A DNA stretch of 64,000 nt from Sphaerotilus microaerophilus (GTDB lineage Bacteria; Pseudomonadota; Gammaproteobacteria; Burkholderiales; Burkholderiaceae_C): positions 3,472,001-3,536,000 of the forward strand of contig NZ_AP025730.1 of NCBI RefSeq assembly GCF_023734135.1. The letters run 5' to 3'. Both the position numbers and the translations under genes were made by a program. Below the pieces are notes generated by a model that searched no databases, was not told where the DNA came from, and saw only the letters and a list, made by a program, of their open reading frames with translations. Of the stretch, positions 37,702 to 46,839 are shown one piece after another (the stretch's first letter is position 1; every line of letters starts with the position of its first letter).

Positions 37702-38267
37702 GCCTCCCGGGCGTGGTTGGCCGAGAGCGCGTTGACGCTCGCGGTGAGTTGCAGCAGCAGCTGCAGCGAGAGCAGCGTCATGCCGGCGGCCATCAGGCCG
37801 TAGGGGATCCACAGCGGCGGCGCCCACGAGGACGAGGTGGTCTGGCCGTCCACCCAGGCCTCGTGGAACAGGTGCCAGCTCTTCCAGGCGAAGAAGGCGC
37901 AGAAGGCGGTGCAGACTGCATCCACCACCACCAGGCGCAGGCGGTTGGCCCGCGCCGAGAGCAGGCCTGATACGGCCTCGATGCCCACATGCCCGCGCAG
38001 CGACTGCACAAAGCCGCCGCATAGGAAGGTGGCTCCCACCAGGCAGAACACCGCCGCCTCGTCCTGCCAGTCGGTGGAGGCCTTGAGCAGGTAGCGGCTG
38101 AACACGCTGTAGGTCAGCACCACTGAGGCCACCAGCAGGGCCGCCATGCCCAGCCAGACCATGGCGTCATTGAGCCTGCGCACCAGCGCCGCGAGTGGCT
38201 GCAGCACGCGGGGCAGAGAGGGGTCGACACGCGCGTAGTACGTGCCGGAGTCGATGCCGTGGCTCAT
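37698..38267 (-). CDS. dctQ: TRAP transporter small membrane subunit (DctQ type)
   Basis: A 189-residue protein with four hydrophobic segments (for example MVWLGMAALLVASVVLTYSV). The DctQ family pattern around the second helix (DEAAVFCLVGATFLCGGFVQ) is clear. It links the binding protein DctP to the DctM channel. Start at 38267, overlapping the dctP stop by 4 bp. Confidence 0.9.
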   Translation of the reverse strand: MSHGIDSGTYYARVDPSLPRVLQPLAALVRRLNDAMVWLGMAALLVASVVLTYSVFSRYLLKASTDWQDEAAVFCLVGATFLCGGFVQSLRGHVGIEAVSGLLSARANRLRLVVVDAVCTAFCAFFAWKSWHLFHEAWVDGQTTSSSWAPPLWIPYGLMAAGMTLLSLQLLLQLTASVNALSANHAREA

Positions 38268-39286
38268 AGGAGCTTCTGCGCGGCCTTCATCAGCCCCGCA
38301 CACGATTCGTTCTTCTCGGCAAAGTCCTTCCACGCGGTGTCGCGCGCAATGGTCTGCCAGGCGCGCAGCTGCGCGTCGCTCATGTCGTAGACCTTGGCAC
38401 CGGCCTTCTGGTAGACCTCCACGGCCTGGCGGTCGTCTGCCTTGGCGGCGTCGCGGGCAAAGGTCTCCAGCTCGGCACCCACGCCCATCACCACGTCCTG
38501 TTGGGCCTTGTTGAGCTTGCCGAAGACCTCCTTGGAGACCATCAGCGGCTCGAACATGAACCAGTAGGTGCGCTGCCGGCCCGAGGTGAGGTGCTTGGCG
38601 ATTTCTTCCAGCTTGAACGAGATGAAGCTGGTGGACGAAGTCATGGCCGCGTCCATTGCGCCGGTCTGCATGGCGGCGTAGATCTCGTTGGAGGGCAGCG
38701 TGATCACCGAGGCGCCCGCGGCCTTGAGCATCATGTCCATCTCGCGGCTGCCGCCACGCACCTTCAGGCCCTTGGCGTCCTCAGGCGCCACCAGCGGCCG
38801 GGCCCGCGAGGCCACGCCACCGGCCTGCCAAACCCAGCTGACGATGAGCACTCCCTTGTCCTCCAGCGTCTTGCTGAGCAGCTTGCCCACCTCCGCGGTC
38901 TTCCACGCGGCGCCCTGCTCGTAGCTCGGCACCAGCGCGGGCATCAGGCCGATGTTGGTCTCGGGCACCTCGCCGCCTGCGTAAGAGAGCGGCACCAGGC
39001 TCATGTCCAGCGCGCCCTTGCGCATGGACGAGAACTGGGCATTGGTCTTCATCAGCGACGAGCCGGGGTACACCGCCGCCTTCAGCGCGCCACCGGTGCG
39101 CTTTTCCACTTCGGCGGCGAAGCGCCGGCAGAGCCGGTCGCGGAAGTCGCCTTCGGTCAGCGAGCCGCTGGGGAATTGGTGCGAGATCTTCAGGTTGGCC
39201 GCAGCCTGAGCCTGACCCAGACCGGGCCAGCCAGCGGCCAGGCCACTGGCGGTGAGCGCCAGCATCTGGCGTCGTGTGGTGTGCAT
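38264..39286 (-). CDS. dctP: TRAP transporter periplasmic binding protein (DctP type)
   Basis: A 340-residue protein with AAGGAGA upstream of the ATG at 39286. The N-terminus TTRRQMLALTASGLAAG could be a Tat-type signal. DctP-family features include the KGLKVRGGSREMDMMLKA segment with the substrate-binding Arg region and ITLPSNEIYAAMQTGAMDAA. By context its ligand is malonate; this is inference. It is the first gene of the ten-gene dct-mdc operon. Confidence 0.9.
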   Translation of the reverse strand: MHTTRRQMLALTASGLAAGWPGLGQAQAAANLKISHQFPSGSLTEGDFRDRLCRRFAAEVEKRTGGALKAAVYPGSSLMKTNAQFSSMRKGALDMSLVPLSYAGGEVPETNIGLMPALVPSYEQGAAWKTAEVGKLLSKTLEDKGVLIVSWVWQAGGVASRARPLVAPEDAKGLKVRGGSREMDMMLKAAGASVITLPSNEIYAAMQTGAMDAAMTSSTSFISFKLEEIAKHLTSGRQRTYWFMFEPLMVSKEVFGKLNKAQQDVVMGVGAELETFARDAAKADDRQAVEVYQKAGAKVYDMSDAQLRAWQTIARDTAWKDFAEKNESCAGLMKAAQKLL

Positions 39287-39411
39287 TGCCGTCTCCTTGT
39301 GCCCGCGGCGCATGTCCGGGGGCTGGTTGCCACGCACCATCCGGAACGGGGGGCGTGATGGAGCGGCAGATTAGGGATGGACCGTCGAGCGATCAATCAA
39401 GCTCGCCGGCA

Positions 39412-39424
39412 GACCGTTACGGTC
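39412..39424. promoter_or_regulatory. Palindrome upstream of the dct-mdc operon
   Basis: GACCGTTACGGTC, a perfect 13-bp palindrome, lies 126 bp before the dctP start; a half site ACCGT is at about 39381. It is a candidate operator for the adjacent LysR regulator. No clear promoter hexamers could be fixed by eye. Confidence 0.35.
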
Positions 39425-39461
39425 GGCGGAAGCATCGGGGGTTAACCCGCAATATCGCGGA

Positions 39462-40406
39462 TCAACCGCGGCGCGGGTCGCTGGCCGGGGTGCTGTCCAG
39501 CGCAGCGGTGTAGGTGCGGCAGGCTGCAAGCAGCGAGAGCAGGTTGGGGTCGCGCTCGCGGTTGCGCAGCACGACGGTGCAGATGGCCTGGCGCTGCCGG
39601 AAGCGCGGCGCCAACGGCCGCAGCACCACGGAGGCCGGCAGCACCGGGCGGATGCGGCCGGGCAGCAGGGTGCAGCCGATGCCGCCTCCCACCAGGTTCA
39701 TCAGCGAGAAAATGTCGCTGGTGGTCATGACCACATTGGGTTCGTAGCCCGCTTCACGGAAGGCGTCTGTGAAGCGATCGTGGGTGACATAGCCGCCCGT
39801 GAGGCTGACGAAGCGCTCGTCAGCGCAAGTGCGCAGGTCCACCTCGGCTTCGCTGGCTTGGGCCGAGTCGACCTGCGCCGCGAAGAACACCTCGTCTTCG
39901 AACAGCAATTGGGTCTCGATGTCGGACGCGGCCTCGGGCTGGCCGATCAGGGCCGCGTCCACCGAGCCGTCGCGCAGCTTCTGCAGCAGGTCAGCATTGG
40001 AGCCCAACACCAACTCGGTGCGGATCTCGGGTCGCCGCAACTTGAGCCCTACCACCAACGCCGGTAGCGTGCCATTGGTGAGCGAGTACAGCGAGCCGAT
40101 GCGCACGCGGTCGGCAGCATAGCCGCCCACCTCGCGGGTGTGACGGATGCCGTCGGACATGGTCTTGATGACCTCGCGCGCCACATCGGCCAGCGCCAAC
40201 GCGGCCTCCGTGGGGATGAGGTTGCGGCCCTCGGTGCGGAACAGGTGGCAGCGCAGCCCAGCCTCCAGCGAATGCAGGGCCCGGTGCACGCTCACCGCGC
40301 TGATGTCCAACTGCTCGGCCGCCTTGGCCAGACTACCAGCCTGTAAGAACGCCAGCAGGATCTCCAGCTTGCGGAAGGTGATCTCTTCTTCGATGGAGGC
40401 GGACAT
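39462..40406 (-). CDS. mdcR: LysR-family regulator of malonate use
   Basis: A 314-residue LysR regulator. The N-terminal helix-turn-helix is at about residues 9-60 (LEILLAFLQAGSLAKAAEQL...SVHRALHSLEAGL), followed by an effector domain of normal length. I chose the ATG at 40406; an upstream start would add 15 residues outside the HTH. It lies directly upstream of the dct-mdc operon in the same direction, with a 175-bp gap that contains a palindrome. The symbol rests on this context. Confidence 0.85.
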   Translation of the reverse strand: MSASIEEEITFRKLEILLAFLQAGSLAKAAEQLDISAVSVHRALHSLEAGLRCHLFRTEGRNLIPTEAALALADVAREVIKTMSDGIRHTREVGGYAADRVRIGSLYSLTNGTLPALVVGLKLRRPEIRTELVLGSNADLLQKLRDGSVDAALIGQPEAASDIETQLLFEDEVFFAAQVDSAQASEAEVDLRTCADERFVSLTGGYVTHDRFTDAFREAGYEPNVVMTTSDIFSLMNLVGGGIGCTLLPGRIRPVLPASVVLRPLAPRFRQRQAICTVVLRNRERDPNLLSLLAACRTYTAALDSTPASDPRRG

Positions 40407-40469
40407 AAGACTTGTCCCGGTTGGTTCTGGATGAGCGAAGAGGCCTGGCAATCCCAGCCCATTGACTTG

Positions 40470-41060
40470 CTCGGCATTTCCGAAACCCGCCGATGATGGT
40501 CAGGCACACAGGCTGCTGGCCTGTGGCGGTCGTTTCGAAGACGAAGTCAAAGGCCAGGCCCTGTTGGCCTTGAAAGGTGTGCGCACGCGCTGCCGCCTCG
40601 ACGCAATTTGTACTTGCGAGCACTTGCTGTGCACCAGCAGGCCTGCAGGGCGCCACAGGCGGAACGTGCGCGACCAGCTCAGCTCAAAGCCACGACGGCG
40701 CAAGAAAACCTGGACACGCAGGCAGCCAGAGCGCGGGTTCTGCGCCGACAGCTCCCTTATCGCCTCAATCCCTGGCGCAACCTCGGCCGGCAGGTTCATC
40801 CGGGAGCTCAGTGTGACCCGCGACATGCCGATGAACCCGCAGGCCCGACGCAGGCTCAGGCCATGCTCACGAGCGAAGGCAACCTGGTTACGTCGAGACA
40901 GCGGCCTCACCATCTTCTTGCGTTGAACTTCCCAATCACCTCGACGTCCAGCTCGCGCTCAGCAAGCAGCTCCTTAAGCCGACTTGACTCCTGCTCCAGC
41001 GCCTTCAGTCGCCTAAAGTCGACCGCATTTTACTGGCAGAAGTGCCTGTGTCAGTGACCT
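40470..41060 (-). pseudogene. IS3-family transposase remnant (orfA end and orfB start)
   Basis: On the minus strand, about 41020-40920 encode the OrfA C-terminus (RLKALEQESSRLKELLAERE) and 40913-40650 the OrfB N-terminus (SLRRACGFIGMSRVTL...NPRSGCLRVQVFLRRRGF). A piece of integrase core (LAFDFVFETTATGQQPVCLT) follows in another frame and then stops abruptly. Frameshifts and truncation show it is dead. The run tgacctgcccccc at about 41056-41067 may be its left-over terminal repeat. Confidence 0.75.
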
Positions 41061-41071
41061 GCCCCCCGCTA

Positions 41072-42255
41072 GGGAACCTCTGCACGAATGAGCTCCGGAA
41101 GTGCTTGAAGTCCGGGACGGAGCCGGAGAGGATGTGAAGCATGAAGCAAGCAGACCTTGGGCTGAACCTGTCGAGCAAACGTACGCGCAAGCGGGAGTTT
41201 CTGGACCAGATGGACAAGGTCGTGCCGTGGGCAGAGCTGGTGGAGCTGATTGCGCCACACTGCCCGCAGCGAGGTCGCAAAGGCCGCCAGCCGTATGAGG
41301 TGGGGGCGATGTTGCGCATCCACTTCCTGCAGCAGTGGTTCGGTCTGAGTGACCCGGCGATGGAAGAAGCGCTGCACGAGGTGCCGCTGTACCGGGAGTT
41401 CACCGGGTTGGACAGCTGGAGCGAGCCGCTGCCCGACGAGAGCACGATCCTGAGGTTTCGCCATACGCTCGAAGAGCACAAGCTGGCCGACAAGATGCTG
41501 GCCACGGTCAACGACATCCTGCGCGAGCGGGGACTGATGATGCGATCGGGCACGGTGGTGGATGCCACGCTGATTGCAGCGCCGAGCTCAACCAAGAACA
41601 GCAGCGGCGAGCGTGACCCCGAGATGCATCAGACCAAGAAGGGCAACCAGTGGTACTTCGGCGCCAAGAGCCACATCGCGGTGGACGCGGCCAGCGGCTT
41701 GGTGCACACCACGAAGTTCACGGCGGCCAACGTCGCCGATGTCACCGAGGCCAACAGCCTGCTGCACGGCGAGGAAGTCAGGGCCTTCGGGGATGCGGGC
41801 TACCAGGGCGTGGAAAAACGCCCTGATGCGCCAGGCGACGTTGAATGGCACACCGCGCTGCGCCCGGGCAAACGGCGAGCACTGGACAAGAGCGACCCTG
41901 CGCAGGCACTGACCGACCAGATCGAGCGGGTCAAGGCGAGCATTCGATCCAAGGTCGAACACGTCTTCCGGGTGGTCAAGTGCCAGTTCGGATATCGCAA
42001 GGTGAGGTATCGCGGACTGGCCAAGAACGGCGCGCAGATGACCACGCTGTACGCGCTGGCCAATCTGTGGCTGGTGCGGCGCAAATTGCTGGCACTGCAG
42101 GCATGAGTGCGCCCGAAATGGCTCGGCAAGGCCGATTTCAGGCCTTCAGCGCCCGTCAATCGACACGAAGTGGTGTCAGAACCGCTCGAAACCGCCGAAA
42201 CCCTTCGACTTCAGGCCTGCTGGCACATCTCAATGTGATCTGTGCAGAGCTTCCC
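41072..42255 (+). mobile_element. IS5-family insertion sequence
   Basis: A 1184-bp element. The left end starts GGGAACCTCTGCAC at 41072 and the right end, read inward from 42255, starts GGGAAGCTCTGCAC, so the terminal repeats match at 13 of 14 positions. The flanking bases (GCTA on the left, AAAC on the right) do not form a target duplication. One intact transposase gene is inside. Confidence 0.85.
41141..42106 (+). CDS. IS5-family transposase
   Basis: A 321-residue DDE transposase without frameshifts. The catalytic residues are visible as Asp in [11 protein letters not shown], Asp in [13 protein letters not shown] and Glu in [12 protein letters not shown] with the following [12 protein letters not shown] stretch. 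The N-terminal part ([20 protein letters not shown]) is the DUF772-type domain. The element may still be mobile. Confidence 0.95.
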   Translation: MKQADLGLNLSSKRTRKREFLDQMDKVVPWAELVELIAPHCPQRGRKGRQPYEVGAMLRIHFLQQWFGLSDPAMEEALHEVPLYREFTGLDSWSEPLPDESTILRFRHTLEEHKLADKMLATVNDILRERGLMMRSGTVVDATLIAAPSSTKNSSGERDPEMHQTKKGNQWYFGAKSHIAVDAASGLVHTTKFTAANVADVTEANSLLHGEEVRAFGDAGYQGVEKRPDAPGDVEWHTALRPGKRRALDKSDPAQALTDQIERVKASIRSKVEHVFRVVKCQFGYRKVRYRGLAKNGAQMTTLYALANLWLVRRKLLALQA

Positions 42256-42285
42256 AAACACGTCCAGGCGGTGGGAATCGTGAGG

Positions 42286-42450
42286 GTGGCCATGAGGCTG
42301 CTTTATGTCAGCCTGCGCCCCCGGCAAGCCCGAGATCGCCTCAAGCCACGTAACGGGATGTTGCCCAGGCCTACGCGTCCGGCCGCAGCTACCGAGAAGT
42401 GGCCGAGGAGCTTTGCATATCACCAGTCACGGTGCGACACCAACTGCGCT
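42286..42450 (+). pseudogene. luxR remnant (helix-turn-helix end)
   Basis: This piece matches the 3' end of the luxR gene at 51091-51255, base for base at most positions ([13 protein letters not shown], then [19 protein letters not shown]), but with indels that break the frame. It begins soon after the IS5 right end and runs straight into a radC remnant. Confidence 0.75.
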
Positions 42451-42454
42451 CGAC

Positions 42455-42636
42455 GCACGCAGCCGCTGATCGTTGCGCACAACCACCCCTGCGGTCAGGC
42501 CGAGCCCAGCCGGGCCGACGAGTACCTGACACAGTCGCTCAAGACCGCGCTGGCGTTGGTGGATGTGCGGTTGCTGGATCACTTCGTGGTGGGGTGCGAT
42601 GCCATCGTTTCGTTTGCGGAGCGGGGGATGGTTTGA
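42455..42636 (+). pseudogene. radC remnant (last 60 codons)
   Basis: Encodes [25 protein letters not shown] and the rest of the RadC C-terminus to the stop, nearly identical to the end of 28361-28960. The 5' part is missing and is replaced by a luxR remnant. Confidence 0.85.
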
Positions 42637-42656
42637 GCTGGAAGATCGCTCGCGGT

Positions 42657-42695
42657 TGAGACCCGACGCAGGCGCTCGCCCTGCGCCGGGTCTCA
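42657..42695 (+). terminator. Hairpin behind the radC remnant
   Basis: A 16-bp stem with a single mismatch and a 7-nt loop, a diverged copy of 28981-29019. One T-A pair of the first copy is a C-G pair here. Confidence 0.6.
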
Positions 42696-42752
42696 AGCAA
42701 GGTGGCCCCAAGACTTCCGGCCTCAACCCCGCAGAACCCTGCTCACACCAAC

Positions 42753-44309
42753 TCAGCTGCCGCAAGGAACTGCCAAGCCGGATCCCTGCGCCGCCGCCAC
42801 GAAGCGATCCGGCCGCACTGCAATCACGGGCGCCCGGTGCTGTCGCATCCAGGCCAGCAGCGTGCCGTCCAGGTCCACCACATCGTCGTGGCCGTGCCCC
42901 CCTTGCTCGGGCGCGATCACCGTCAGGTACCGTGCACCAACGCGGTCCCACTGGGCCCGCTCTGCCGGGCTGAGCGCAGTGGCCGGATCGATGCCGTCAC
43001 CCAGCAGGGCAAAGCCGTCGCCCAGCAGCTCATCGAGCCAGCAGCGCTTGCCGGCCGCATCGGCCACCCGGGGCTGCGGCAGCATCTTGCCCACGGCCCC
43101 GTCTGGCGTGATCTCGCCGGTGAACCAGCCGGCGTCGTACCAGGGGTTGCGCAAGAGTGGCGGCTCGGGCGGCGGCTCACCCGGCTTGGGCGCCATCGCG
43201 GCAAGCTCCTCCTCGCTGAGCTGCTGCTGGATGATGCGGCCGAGCTGGATGGCCACCTCGGTGTAGAAGCGCACGTTGGGCGACCGCTCGGCTTCGTAGC
43301 TGTCGAGCAGGAATTCCGGCAGCCGGCCGGAGAGCACCTCGCGCAGCTTCCAGGTGAGGTTGAAGGCGTCGCGAATGCCTGACTGCATGCCCGAGCCCGC
43401 CCAGGGCGGCATCAGGTGCGCCGCATCGCCGAGCAGGAAGACGCGGCCCTTGCGCCACTGGTCGGCATAGCGCACGTGGTGGCGGTAGAAGGCGTGCTGG
43501 TGGATTTCCACATCGTCACTCGTCACGCCCAGCGAGTTCAGCAGCGTCCAGAGTTGGTCGTGTGTCTGGAAGTCCGCCTCGGACTCGTGCTCGGCCAGCG
43601 GGAACTCCCAACGGTGGTTGCCCAGCGCCAGCGCGATGTCCACCACTGGCCGCTGCTTGTCGGACCAAAAGGTCAGGATGTGCCGCTGTGGCCACCAGCG
43701 CTTGACCCGGGCGTCAATGACCACCCAGCGGGTGGAGCGCGTCTCGCCGATCAGCTTCAGGCTGAGGTGTTCTCGCATGGCGCTGGAGCCACCGTCACAG
43801 GCCAGGGCATACCGAGCTCGCAGCGTCTGCAGCTGCCGCGTCGCCAGATCCTGCACCGTCAGGGTCACCCCCGTGTCGTTCTGACTGACATCGATCACTT
43901 CAGTGCCGAAACGCACGTCCACATGGCCGGCGTGGCGCTCCGCAGCCGCCCGCAGCGTCTTCTCCATCTCCGGCTGGTAGATCGCATAGGACTGCGGATG
44001 CCTGCCTAGGCGCGATGGCGGGAAGTTCAGCGTGGTGATCTGCTGGCCGGCATAGGTGATCCAACGCAGGCCCAACGTCTCATCCATGCCTTGCGCCAAA
44101 GCTTCGTCCAGGCCCAGCGACTGGAAGCAGCGCATGGTCCAGTCGTTCACGGTCACCGCACGGGCGCGAGGGTAAATGTCGCGGTCGCGTTCGAAGGCCA
44201 CCGTGCGGATGCCGTAGTGGCCCAGCGCCAGGGCGGCCGACAGGCCTGTCGGACCATAGCCGACGATGGCAACTTCCGCGTCGAAGTGTTCCGGGGTCGT
44301 CGTGTTCAT
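42753..44309 (-). CDS. FAD-dependent aromatic monooxygenase (MhpA-like)
   Basis: A 518-residue flavoprotein hydroxylase of the MhpA/PheA class, with GGAG 8 nt before the ATG at 44309. The N-terminal FAD site (AIVGYGPTGLSAALALGHYG), the DG motif (YALACDGGSSAMREHL) and the GD motif (FLLGDAAHLMPPWAG) are all present, and a C-terminal thioredoxin-like domain follows. Such enzymes put a hydroxyl group ortho to a phenolic OH to make a catechol for extradiol cleavage. It is downstream of the extradiol dioxygenase gene but separated from it by IS110. I do not assign the substrate. Confidence 0.88.
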   Translation of the reverse strand: MNTTTPEHFDAEVAIVGYGPTGLSAALALGHYGIRTVAFERDRDIYPRARAVTVNDWTMRCFQSLGLDEALAQGMDETLGLRWITYAGQQITTLNFPPSRLGRHPQSYAIYQPEMEKTLRAAAERHAGHVDVRFGTEVIDVSQNDTGVTLTVQDLATRQLQTLRARYALACDGGSSAMREHLSLKLIGETRSTRWVVIDARVKRWWPQRHILTFWSDKQRPVVDIALALGNHRWEFPLAEHESEADFQTHDQLWTLLNSLGVTSDDVEIHQHAFYRHHVRYADQWRKGRVFLLGDAAHLMPPWAGSGMQSGIRDAFNLTWKLREVLSGRLPEFLLDSYEAERSPNVRFYTEVAIQLGRIIQQQLSEEELAAMAPKPGEPPPEPPLLRNPWYDAGWFTGEITPDGAVGKMLPQPRVADAAGKRCWLDELLGDGFALLGDGIDPATALSPAERAQWDRVGARYLTVIAPEQGGHGHDDVVDLDGTLLAWMRQHRAPVIAVRPDRFVAAAQGSGLAVPCGS

Positions 44310-44325
44310 GTCAGTTGCTCCACCG

Positions 44326-45787
44326 CGCTTCGCGCGACCCGCGACGCATGAAACGGGCGTGTAATGCGGTGGCGGCGTCCGGCGCAGAGGTCGGTTCGTA
44401 CTTGGTGTCTCGAACCCGTATGTCAGTTGGACCCGCGGCTCCACGAGCACCCCGCACTGTCGCCTTGGGCTTCGCGCCCCTGAGCACGCATCCTAGAGTT
44501 CGATGACGTGGGCCGCATGCCGATGTCGCCGCGGACTGGAGGCGATCATGGAAGTGATCTACCCGCGCTGCGCCGGACTGGACGTGCACAAGGAGACGGT
44601 GGTGGCGTGCGTGCGCATCGCCCGCGACGGCCCACCCTTGCAGGAGGTGCGCACCTTCCAGACGACTACCTCGGGCCTGCTGGCCCTTGGCGACTGGCTC
44701 GACTCCTTCGGCGTCGAGCACGTCGCCATGGAGGCCACCGGCGTGTACTGGAAGCCAGTGTGGCACGTGCTCGAAGGCCACTTCGAGCTCGTGCTGGCCA
44801 ACGCCGCGCACGTGAAGAACGTTCCTGGCCGCAAGACCGACGTCAACGACGCGATGTGGCTGGCGGACTTGCTGGCCCACGGCCTGATCCGCGCCAGCTT
44901 CGTGCCGCCGGTGGCGGTACAGGAACTGCGCTCGCTCACGCGCACCCGCAAGCAGTTCGTGCGCGAGCGCAGCGCGCACGTCCAACGCATCGAGAAGGTG
45001 CTCGAAGACGCCAACTTGAAGCTTGGCGTCGTGCTGGCCGATATCGTGGGCAAGAGCGGCCGGGCCGTGTTGCAGGCCCTCATCGGCGGCGAGCGCGATC
45101 CCGAGCGCCTGGTCTCGCTGGTCAGCGTGCGCGTCAAGGCCAGCCGTGCCGAGTTGCTCGAAGCGCTGCGCGGCCGCGTCAGCGCTCACCACCGCTTCAT
45201 GCTCAAGCTGCACCTGGGGCACATCGATGCGCTGGATCAGGCCATCGCCGCCATCGAGAAGGAGGTGGGTCAAGGGCTGGCGCCCTTTCGGCACGCCGCC
45301 AAGCTGCTGAGCACCATGCCGGGCCTCAGCGAGGTCAGCGCCCATGTGGTCGTGGCCGAGATCGGTATCGACATGTCGCGCTTCGCCACCCCGGCTCATC
45401 TGCTGTCCTGGGCCTGCATGTGCCCGCGCAACGACGAGAGCGCCGGCAAGCGTCGCAGCGTTCGCTTGCGCCGTGGCGGCAGGTGGCTCAAGACCACCCT
45501 CGTGCAAGCCGCCTGGGCAGCCATCAAAGTCAAGGGCAGCTACCTGCAGGCGCAGTTCCACCGCCTGCGCGCTCGTCGCGGCGCCAAGAAGGCGATCATC
45601 GGCGTGGCCGCCTCGATGCTCACCGCGGCTTGGCACATGCTGCGCGACGGCACCGAGTGGCATGACCTCGGCGCCGCCCACTTCGATCGCGCCGACGCCC
45701 ACAAGACCGCCACCCGACTGGTGCGCAGGCTTCAGCAGATCGGTTACGCCGTACAACTCACGCCGGCTGCATGAAGATAGTTTCATC
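44326..45787 (+). mobile_element. IS110-family insertion sequence (ends approximate)
   Basis: The element lies between the monooxygenase start and the extradiol dioxygenase stop. IS110 elements lack clear terminal repeats, so the limits are estimates. The octamer CATCCTAG occurs at 44489-44496 and at 45784-45791, which could mark a junction repeat, but this would leave a very short left end. About 220 bp of non-coding sequence precede the transposase, where IS110 elements carry a bridge RNA. Confidence 0.7.
44548..45774 (+). CDS. IS110-family transposase/recombinase
   Basis: A 408-residue protein with GGAGG upstream of the ATG at 44548. The N-terminal RuvC-like DEDD domain shows Asp in AGLDVHKE, Glu in AMEATGVYWKP and the KTDVNDAMWLADLL motif. 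The C-terminal Tnp_20 domain starts at about residue 250 (LLSTMPGLSEVSAHVVVAEI). It is intact and of normal length. In IS110 elements this enzyme acts with a structured guide RNA from the element. Confidence 0.93.
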   Translation: MEVIYPRCAGLDVHKETVVACVRIARDGPPLQEVRTFQTTTSGLLALGDWLDSFGVEHVAMEATGVYWKPVWHVLEGHFELVLANAAHVKNVPGRKTDVNDAMWLADLLAHGLIRASFVPPVAVQELRSLTRTRKQFVRERSAHVQRIEKVLEDANLKLGVVLADIVGKSGRAVLQALIGGERDPERLVSLVSVRVKASRAELLEALRGRVSAHHRFMLKLHLGHIDALDQAIAAIEKEVGQGLAPFRHAAKLLSTMPGLSEVSAHVVVAEIGIDMSRFATPAHLLSWACMCPRNDESAGKRRSVRLRRGGRWLKTTLVQAAWAAIKVKGSYLQAQFHRLRARRGAKKAIIGVAASMLTAAWHMLRDGTEWHDLGAAHFDRADAHKTATRLVRRLQQIGYAVQLTPAA

Positions 45788-46729
45788 CTAGGCCACCTCC
45801 ACCACAGCAGCCGGGATGCCGGGCACCGTGCCGGGCATTGCCCCATACGGACGATGCCCCCAGTTGCTGACGCGGTCGTAGGCGTCCGGCTGCCAGGTGG
45901 CATCGTCCACCTTGACCCCGCCCCAGCCGCACTCAAACAGGAAACCCGACGGCGAGTGGCCGTAGAAGGACACCATCCGGTCGTTCGGGTGCTGGCCCAG
46001 GTCCATCACCACCGGCAGGCCGAACTCCAGGCAGCGGTCACGCGCCCGGCCAACGTCAGCCATGGACCCCATCTCGATCATGAAATGGTGGATGCGCTTC
46101 TTCGCTCCGGGCATCGGTGAGCGGGGCGCCACGGCCAACGAGTGGTGCCTTTCATTGGCATGGAAAAAGGACACCTCGATCTTCACGCCGGGCGCGGGCT
46201 CCAGGTGGATGTGATCGCTGAGCCGCACACCCAACACGCGACGGGCGAACTCGGTCGTGGCCGGGTAGTCCGAGGCCTCGAACACCACATGGCCCACGCC
46301 GCCTGCCCCGGTCACGAATCCCGATGGCACGAGCGGTGACGGGCAGGCCGTCAGCGCCGACGCTCGCGCGACGTAGACCTCATGGCGATTGCCCTCGGGG
46401 TCGGTGAAGTGCAGCATGCGTTCGGCGTGACGCACATCGAGTTCCGCGTCGTTGCCCCATCGGGCAGGTACGCCCTGCGCATCCAGGTGCCGGGCAAAGG
46501 CCTCCAGGTCAGACGTCGAGGACACCCTCCACCCGGCATAGGCGAAGTCGTCGGCCGCACCGGCGTGCAGGATGAAGCGGGCCGGCGCGGCGTCCATGCG
46601 CAGCCAGCAGGTGGCCATCGGCCCGGCCTCCAGGCCGAGGCCCAGGACCTCGGTGGCAAAGCGTTCCCAGCGTGGCAGGTTGCTGACCTCGAAGCCAAGG
46701 TAGCCGAGTTCCGTGATCGTAGGGGTCAT
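45788..46729 (-). CDS. Extradiol dioxygenase, two-domain VOC type
   Basis: A 313-residue type I extradiol dioxygenase of the 2,3-dihydroxybiphenyl dioxygenase group. It has two VOC domain pairs; the iron ligands are in the second: His in GGVGHVVFEA, His in ERHHSLAV and Glu in GFLFECGWG. It cleaves a catechol next to a hydroxyl group. It lies 110 bp after the C-C hydrolase gene and IS110 has landed at its 3' end, with the stop codon in the octamer repeat. Confidence 0.9.
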   Translation of the reverse strand: MTPTITELGYLGFEVSNLPRWERFATEVLGLGLEAGPMATCWLRMDAAPARFILHAGAADDFAYAGWRVSSTSDLEAFARHLDAQGVPARWGNDAELDVRHAERMLHFTDPEGNRHEVYVARASALTACPSPLVPSGFVTGAGGVGHVVFEASDYPATTEFARRVLGVRLSDHIHLEPAPGVKIEVSFFHANERHHSLAVAPRSPMPGAKKRIHHFMIEMGSMADVGRARDRCLEFGLPVVMDLGQHPNDRMVSFYGHSPSGFLFECGWGGVKVDDATWQPDAYDRVSNWGHRPYGAMPGTVPGIPAAVVEVA

Positions 46730-46839
46730 GTCGTCTCCTCTTCAGGCAAAGCAATGCCCGCCTCGGCCCCACGGGGCCGAAGTGAAAGTCGAGCGGGCGG
46801 TGAAGCTCCTGACCGGGCGGGCAGGAGCGAATCAGGACG

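Larger units (their letters stand above)
42450..43725. repeat. Direct repeat copy B: radC 3' end plus monooxygenase 3' end
   Basis: Homologous, same orientation, to 28760-30068. In this copy the monooxygenase gene is complete and radC is only a fragment, the reverse of copy A. The two copies bracket the whole malonate cluster. Confidence 0.85.
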
